Assembly (NCBI GenBank): GCA_030998015.1
Contig: JARWMV010000233.1
Location: 868,001-932,000, forward strand
DNA from: Ceratorhiza oryzae-sativae
Lineage: Eukaryota; Basidiomycota; Agaricomycetes; Cantharellales; Ceratobasidiaceae
Direction: 5' to 3'
DNA length: 64,000 nt
Each line of letters begins with the position of its first letter. The first letter of the stretch is position 1. The translations under genes were made by a program, and so were the position numbers. The notes beneath the pieces were generated by a model. That model saw only the letters and a list, made by a program, of their open reading frames with translations. It made no database searches and had not been told where the DNA came from. This document shows positions 59,206-64,000 of this stretch, one piece after another.

Positions 59206-60129
59206 CGTTGCGGGCGGCTACAAGAGCTCATGTCTTCCGGCGCTTGTATTTGTGTTGTTATGTAACACAGCGCTAAGCTATTTGGGTCGCCACTTGGAAA
59301 CGTTTTTGACCGACCTTGATCAATTTGCGGCATGGGGACACAATTTGCGGTGATACCGGTTGCGGGACGTCCTGTCAATACAGAGGTGCCGGATCGCGCG
59401 GAGGCGTTTGGTCACATTGTTAAACTAAGAAAAGCTCTTTTCAAAGACGACCGCGCTAAATATCGAAATCCTCAAGCGCCCCCAATACGCGTCAAGACAA
59501 AAACCGTTGCGCATACCAACAATGCGTTCTTGATGCACAAGGGGCTTCAACGAGGCGCTACTCTGCGCATACACGTCTATCTGAAAGGGTATGTCAACAA
59601 TACTCGCATCGTCGCGATTCTGACTGCCCAGAAGCTCCACACACAAGCGACCGTGTGGTCGGTTGCGATGGTGGAGATGACAAGTATGGCGCGATCAACA
59701 CGGTTGCGTCGCCCAGAATAGGAACATCAGTCGATCATCGGTTGTTGTGAGGGAACAGTGACCGCTTCGCGTAACCATCGAATTTGCGCTTGCAGATCGC
59801 TTGCCATATAAGAATTCCTGCCGCCGGATGATCCTGTCCTCATTCTCCTCCACCCTCCCTCTTTTCTCTTTCTCTTTCATTTCGAGTTGATTCTCGATTT
59901 GTTCGGTTCTGGGGGTAAGTACTTGGTTTGAGCGCTCAAGGCCCGAGACTGACTCTGGAATCCAGCCGCTCTTTGATAGAGTCTCTGCACATTCCTGTCA
60001 CTCTGTCCACTCCTTTCCTCTGCGAGGACCCCACAGTATAACGCTTCAGCCGTTATCCTTTTCGACGTTTTCCCTTTCGGCTTTTTGAACACGAATACCT
60101 TCTTTCAACCCCTTTCTCAAAGCTTCAAT
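59206..60129. other. Spacer of about 0.9 kb with one unassigned open frame
   Basis: A plus-strand frame at 59332-59721 (129 codons, MGTQFAVIPVAGRPVNTEV onward) is open but has no signal, domain or splice context that I can recognise. The T/C-rich stretch around 59840-60120 is probably the promoter and 5' UTR of the cupredoxin gene. Confidence 0.45.
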
Positions 60130-61496
60130 ATGGTTCGATTGCTCTCTTCCGTCCTCTCCGCTTTGGCGTTGTCGAGCGCTGTTCTTGCGGGTACGTCTTG
60201 TCTTCTCAACGATTGGGCAAGCTTGCTTACCCTGCGCATATAGTACCTACCATGCCTATGAGCGATCCCAAGCCTGCCATGCCTGAACCTGCCATGGCTA
60301 GCTCATCCAGCGCAATGATGGCCGAGTCGACATCAACCACCATGATGCACGAGACCACCACCACAATGATGGCACACGAGGCCATGACCACCACTAGTGC
60401 GATGATGGCCGAGTCTACCACGACCCAGGCGTATCCTCCGGCCATGACCTCTGCTGCTCCCATGTACGGCTCGGGGTACTCCAACTGGGGAACTGACTTG
60501 AACAGCTGCGTCCAGAGTGAGATTGCATGTGACCATCCGTCTGAAACGGGGTTCTGACTTTTTTCTGTTGCTGCCTAGTGTGCCAAGCCAAGTTCGGCAT
60601 GTCTTCCCCTCCTGCTGCGTCCCCTCCCCCACCTTCGACGACCACTCCATCTGGCACTGGCACTGGCGCGACTCATGTCGTCATCGTTGCGCCTACCAAA
60701 GGTGTTCTTCGTTATGTGCCGTTCGCAGTGAACGCGTCTGTCGGCGATACCGTTCGCTTCGTCGTGAGTAGCCATGATTTGTCTCTGAGGATCGCACTAA
60801 CCCACATGTTACTAGTGGGGTGCTGGACCGCATACCGTCACTAAGTCGTCTGCCCTGACCGTCTGCAACAAGAGCGCCGATGCCTCTACGTTCGCCTCTG
60901 GTATGCAGAACGCATCATTCGTCTTTGAGCAGCTCGTCAACGACACCAACCCGACGTTCTTCTACTGCGCTGTCCCGAACCACTGCGCCAAGGGTATGTT
61001 CGGTATCATCAACCCGCCCAGCGCGCCTGAAGGCTCCCAGACCTCGGTCGGTGCGATGATGTCCACCTGGACCTCTCAGAACCCAGACCTCGCCAAGATG
61101 CAGCTCGCGGTCGACAAGATGACGATCAACACCCCTGCTTACAACTGGGCGACAAACCTCGACGCTAGCGCCCTCCCGGTCGAGGCCCACGAGCAGCTCG
61201 CGCAGAACATCTTCATGACGCGCATGTTCTACGCCATGAACCCCGGTGCTGCCGATGGTGCCTCTCGTCCTGACAGCCAGCCGTTGTCGATTCCTCCTGA
61301 TGTCACCAGCTTGTTGACCAACACTGCTGGAAACCCGGCTGGTGCGAGCGGCAGCGTGCCCGCTGGTACTCCCACTGGTACAACTGCACAGCAGTCAGCC
61401 ACCCCCAGCGGCAAGTCAAACGGCGCCAAGGGTCTCGCTGTGTCCTCTGCGCTGATCGCAGGTGTCGCGGTCTTCTCGTCGTTCTTCTTGTTCTAG
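60130..61496 (+). CDS. GPI-type secreted cupredoxin
   Basis: Exons 60130-60190, 60244-60516, 60579-60763 and 60816-61496 encode 399 residues, in phase. Signal peptide MVRLLSSVLSALALSSAVLA. Then a Met/Ser/Thr-rich stretch of about 90 residues (SSSAMMAESTSTTMMHETTT), likely O-glycosylated and possibly copper-binding. The blue-copper fold follows: HVVIVAPTKGVLRYVP, VGDTVRFVWGAGPHTVTK, and YCAVPNHCAKGMFG, giving the type 1 set His, Cys-x4-His-x4-Met. The C terminus has a Ser/Thr/Pro linker (GTPTGTTAQQSATPSGKSN) and a hydrophobic end GVAVFSSFFLF, as for a GPI anchor. Fungal members sit on the cell surface; electron transfer or copper handling is inferred. Confidence 0.9.
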
Positions 61497-61773
61497 GCTG
61501 AGCGCATACATACCATTTTTTTCTCTTACTTGTTTCTTTGAGATTCGTTCCTCCACTTTGAAGGTGTTTTCTTTAATTCGTGTTCTTTTTCGCTGCGACG
61601 TCGTGCATGGATATACTAGTTTCTACTGCGCTTAGTGGACAGTTTTTTTTGACAACTTGTTTTGTACGCCCGTTGTGTAGAGTTCCCATCTACTGAATAG
61701 ACGAGATCTTTTATTTCGTTCCAAATCATCCCCATCGTGTGTAAAGTGAGAGAGACAGAAAAACGCATAGTCC
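61497..61773. other. Convergent 3' spacer
   Basis: T-rich 3' flank of the cupredoxin gene and 3' flank of the Nepro-like gene. No supported frame. Confidence 0.6.
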
Positions 61774-63025
61774 TTAGCCGAAGATATCATCAATCCATCC
61801 CGCGCCTTCCTCCGCTTCTTTGCTTTTTTCGTTGTCATGCCCGCGTCGCGAGGTACAGTTTTAAACGAGCGGAGTTTGTTCTTCGAGAACGTTCGCGGCA
61901 GGCACGGGCATGAACTGCGGCGGAGGCGACGGTGATTGTGGTATGACCGTTTCGAGGGCGATAGGTGGCGACTCGGGAACAATCAGCGAGAGGGCGGGGA
62001 TAACGGCAGGGGGCGAGGTTGGGAGATCTGATGGGGGCAGTTGCGCCTGTGTACGAACAATGGTAAACCCAATATCTTCGTCGTCTACGTGCATTGGTGT
62101 TGCTTGGGTGGTTTCTATTGGTGTATTATCGCCAACTTTTTCTGGCTGGGGCGCTGTGGACGGGGCGTGCTCCAGTAACCCGGAAAGCTTGCGGTGCAAT
62201 GGCACGGGTGGCTAGACAAAGCAACATCGTAAGGAAACTAAAGCTATGTAGAAGGTAAACAAACTTCGAGCGATTCAAAGGCCGCATATACGCATGGTAC
62301 GAGCAGCGATATACTTTCGAGCAGTCTCGAAGCAAGAGCATTGACCCTCGCGACAATGCTTATGAGCATTATGGTAAGTTGGAGAAACGCCGTAGTTGGC
62401 ATAAACAAGCAAAAGGAGCTGTGATGGCTTCAGTGATAATCGATGAAAATATTGGGATCGGGCTCGCACTTGTATGCCTTGAGGAATTCCGCGTTCGCCT
62501 GATGAATTTGGGTTCAGCTAGCATGACTGAACGCTTTGTTAGAAAGCTTACCGATTGTAATAGTTTTTTGATATCCAAAATTCGTTCAAGTATCTTGGCT
62601 ACATTTTCTGCTGGCGGTATTCGGGTCCAAGCCCCACTAAAAACTTTGGTACTACGAGGGGACAAAGCTCGAGAACGATCGCTAGCCTCATGTTTTACCA
62701 CTCACCCTCCAAACTCTTCTTCATGGAACATGCCAGCCAGGAGCTCGAGGACACGAGGTAGATTAAATTCATAGATTCTGGATGCCATACGCCTAGTAGC
62801 TACTACGTTTCTCCAGAACAATGATAATCCATGCTGATTCTTTCCCTTGTAGTAAACACGCTCAAGCAGGTGTATTTCAGTCCTGAGCAGTTTCTGACTG
62901 GAACGTATGTCTCTGCTGCTAGTCTTTAGCCTTTTAAGCAGCTGGCCAACAGAAGGTATATCCGCATTAGAACGAGGGCGATAGTTGTCCGAGGGGATAA
63001 AACGGAATCGTCGTTGTGGGGGCAT
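61774..63025 (-). CDS. Nepro/Rmp1-like nucleolar protein (RNase MRP-linked family)
   Basis: Starts MPPQRRFRFIPSDNYRPRS at 63025, with introns near 62700-62635, 62560-62500, 62460-62415 and 62260-62215. The N-terminal core EIHLLERVYYKGKNQHGLSL then FWRNVVATRRMASRIYEF is the signature of the Nepro / RNase MRP-protein family, which works in rRNA processing. Middle helices include KILERILDIKKLLQS and RVNALASRLLESI. The C-terminal part is Pro-rich. The plain reading stops at 61861 (TPLV then stop). A final intron from that GTTTAA (about 57 bp) would instead join TPL to EGAGWIDDIFG and stop at 61774; this acidic-aromatic tail looks conserved-type, so I extend the gene to it. Only 122 bp separate its start from the beta-adaptin start. 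Confidence 0.7.
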
Positions 63026-63147
63026 GATGAAAGGAACTCGATCAGGAATAGGCGCTGGCCCGTGGACTTGGCGCGTGCTCGCTCGCACCCACCATCATCC
63101 TTCAACCGCGACTTGTGTGCTCTAGTCTTTGGTGACTCTAATTTTGG

Positions 63148-64000
63148 ATGGCGACTGGAGGTCAAGATGCAAAGTTCTTTGCTCGTGGAAAAATCCAGGA
63201 GTTCCGGAATGAGCTCAAAGAGGCGGAGACCAAGGACAAGAAGTTCGTGAAACGAAAGGTCATTCTCAAGAAGATAGTCGCCAATATAACCATGGGCAAT
63301 GATAGTGAGCAGCCGTGATTAATCTACTTTTGTGTTATGCTAAGATCATCTCTAGTGTCAGCCCTATTCCCTGATGTAGTACAGTGTATGAGTATTCAAG
63401 TGCTAGAGATCAAAAAGAGTAAGCGCAGTTCGTGGGACGCGTCTCTTGGATGCTCAACGTTCGCATAGTGGTCTATCTATACCTCGTCAGCTATGGACGA
63501 GGCAAACCCGACCAGATAAACTACGCAGTCCAGAACTTTCTTCAAGTATGTTATATGATCACTCGCTCATCTTATTGGGCTGACCGACCTATAGGACTGC
63601 GCAGACCGCAATCCACTCATTCGTGCTTTAGCTATCCGTACCATGTCATATATCCCTCTGCCTGTCGTCACTGCTAACCTTATCGACCCTCTGCGACACT
63701 GCCTGAAGGACCAGGATCCATATGTTCGCAAGACGGCTGCTATTTGTGTAGCAAAACTCTACATGCATGATCCTAAGCTAGTCGACAAGCACAACTTCCT
63801 GGCCATGCTCCGAGACTTGTTGAAGGACGCCAACCCGACCGTGGTAGCCAACGCAGTTGCTGCCCTGACGGAAATCAGCGAGCGAAGCGACGATATTTCA
63901 CTCAAGCTTAGTATTGAGGTTGCAAATAAGCTTATATCTGCGCTAGGGGAATGCTCTGAGTGAGTGCTTTCCTATGACCCACTTCGGAGTTAATAAAATA
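63148..64000 (+). CDS. AP-complex beta-adaptin (3' part beyond window)
   Basis: Exons 63148-63304, 63356-63418, 63469-63545 and 63595-63959, then a donor GTGAGT and intron to the window end. Large beta subunit of a clathrin adaptor (AP-1/AP-2 type) that binds clathrin and cargo. Sequence is unmistakable: [28 protein letters not shown]-like [92 protein letters not shown]. This is the N-terminal HEAT-repeat trunk. About 220 residues are inside the window; the family is about 700. All joins are in phase. AP-1 versus AP-2 cannot be told from this part. Confidence 0.95.

Noticed and set aside
1..64000. CRISPR arrays, prophage, bacterial operons, retrotransposons
   Set aside because: No regular repeat-spacer structure, no phage or reverse-transcriptase motifs, and genes have spliceosomal introns throughout.

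Overview
This is nuclear DNA of a filamentous basidiomycete fungus, probably an agaricomycete. The genes are split by many short introns (mostly 45-70 bp, GT-AG with some GC-AG). Intergenic spacers are short within the gene-dense parts. The content is typically fungal: BZZ1, a HAL-type kinase, SWI/SNF-RSC and Mediator subunits, and small secreted double-psi beta-barrel proteins with a Kex2 site. The secreted barrel proteins would fit Rhizoctonia/Ceratobasidium relatives, but that placement is an inference. I see no bacterial operon, CRISPR array, rRNA, convincing tRNA or intact transposon.

Layout. 1-1766: 5' part of a Ser/Pro-rich protein with an Ecl1-like Cys motif (minus). 1767-7247: gene-poor. 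7248-8074: WW protein (minus). 10342-11755: mitochondrial phosphate carrier (plus). 12060-14921: two tandem paralogous ZZ zinc-finger genes (plus). 15331-16812: RnpA-like, probably mitochondrial (minus). 16970-18562: ethanolamine-phosphate cytidylyltransferase (plus). 18764-20605: prenylcysteine oxidase (minus). 20892-23255: divergent pair of secreted barrel proteins. 23628-25460: exopolyphosphatase with a signal peptide (minus). 27031-28471: CAF1/POP2 (plus). 28659-31671: BZZ1 (minus). 31844-33235: Ssr4-like (minus). 33334-34002: MED31 (plus). 34141-34825: ribosomal protein eL19 (minus). 35262-37117: HAL kinase (plus). 37481-43756: ABCC transporter (minus). 44193-44988: OB-fold protein (plus). 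47587-49345: Fpg DNA glycosylase (minus). 49712-52357: repeat-rich protein (minus). 53013-55823: NOC3 (minus). 55912-58791: APC5 (plus). 58865-59205: mS37/Mrp10 (minus). 60130-61496: GPI-type cupredoxin (plus). 61774-63025: Nepro-like (minus). 63148-64000: beta-adaptin, cut by the window end.

The gene set is mostly housekeeping: transcription and chromatin, mRNA decay, ribosome and RNA processing, lipid synthesis, trafficking and transport. The accessory parts are the tandem ZZ genes, the secreted barrel pair and the cupredoxin. Neighbours are often head to head with very short shared promoters (about 90-160 bp between start codons).

I found no convincing new multi-gene system. The most useful observations are: the RnpA-like nuclear gene; the tandem ZZ family with a shared, unassigned N-terminal region; a secretion signal on the exopolyphosphatase; several GC-AG introns and micro-exons; and a repeated pattern in which otherwise intact conserved genes are exactly one base short. 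That pattern looks like sequence error rather than gene decay. All exon joins were worked out by hand from splice signals and reading frame, without alignments.
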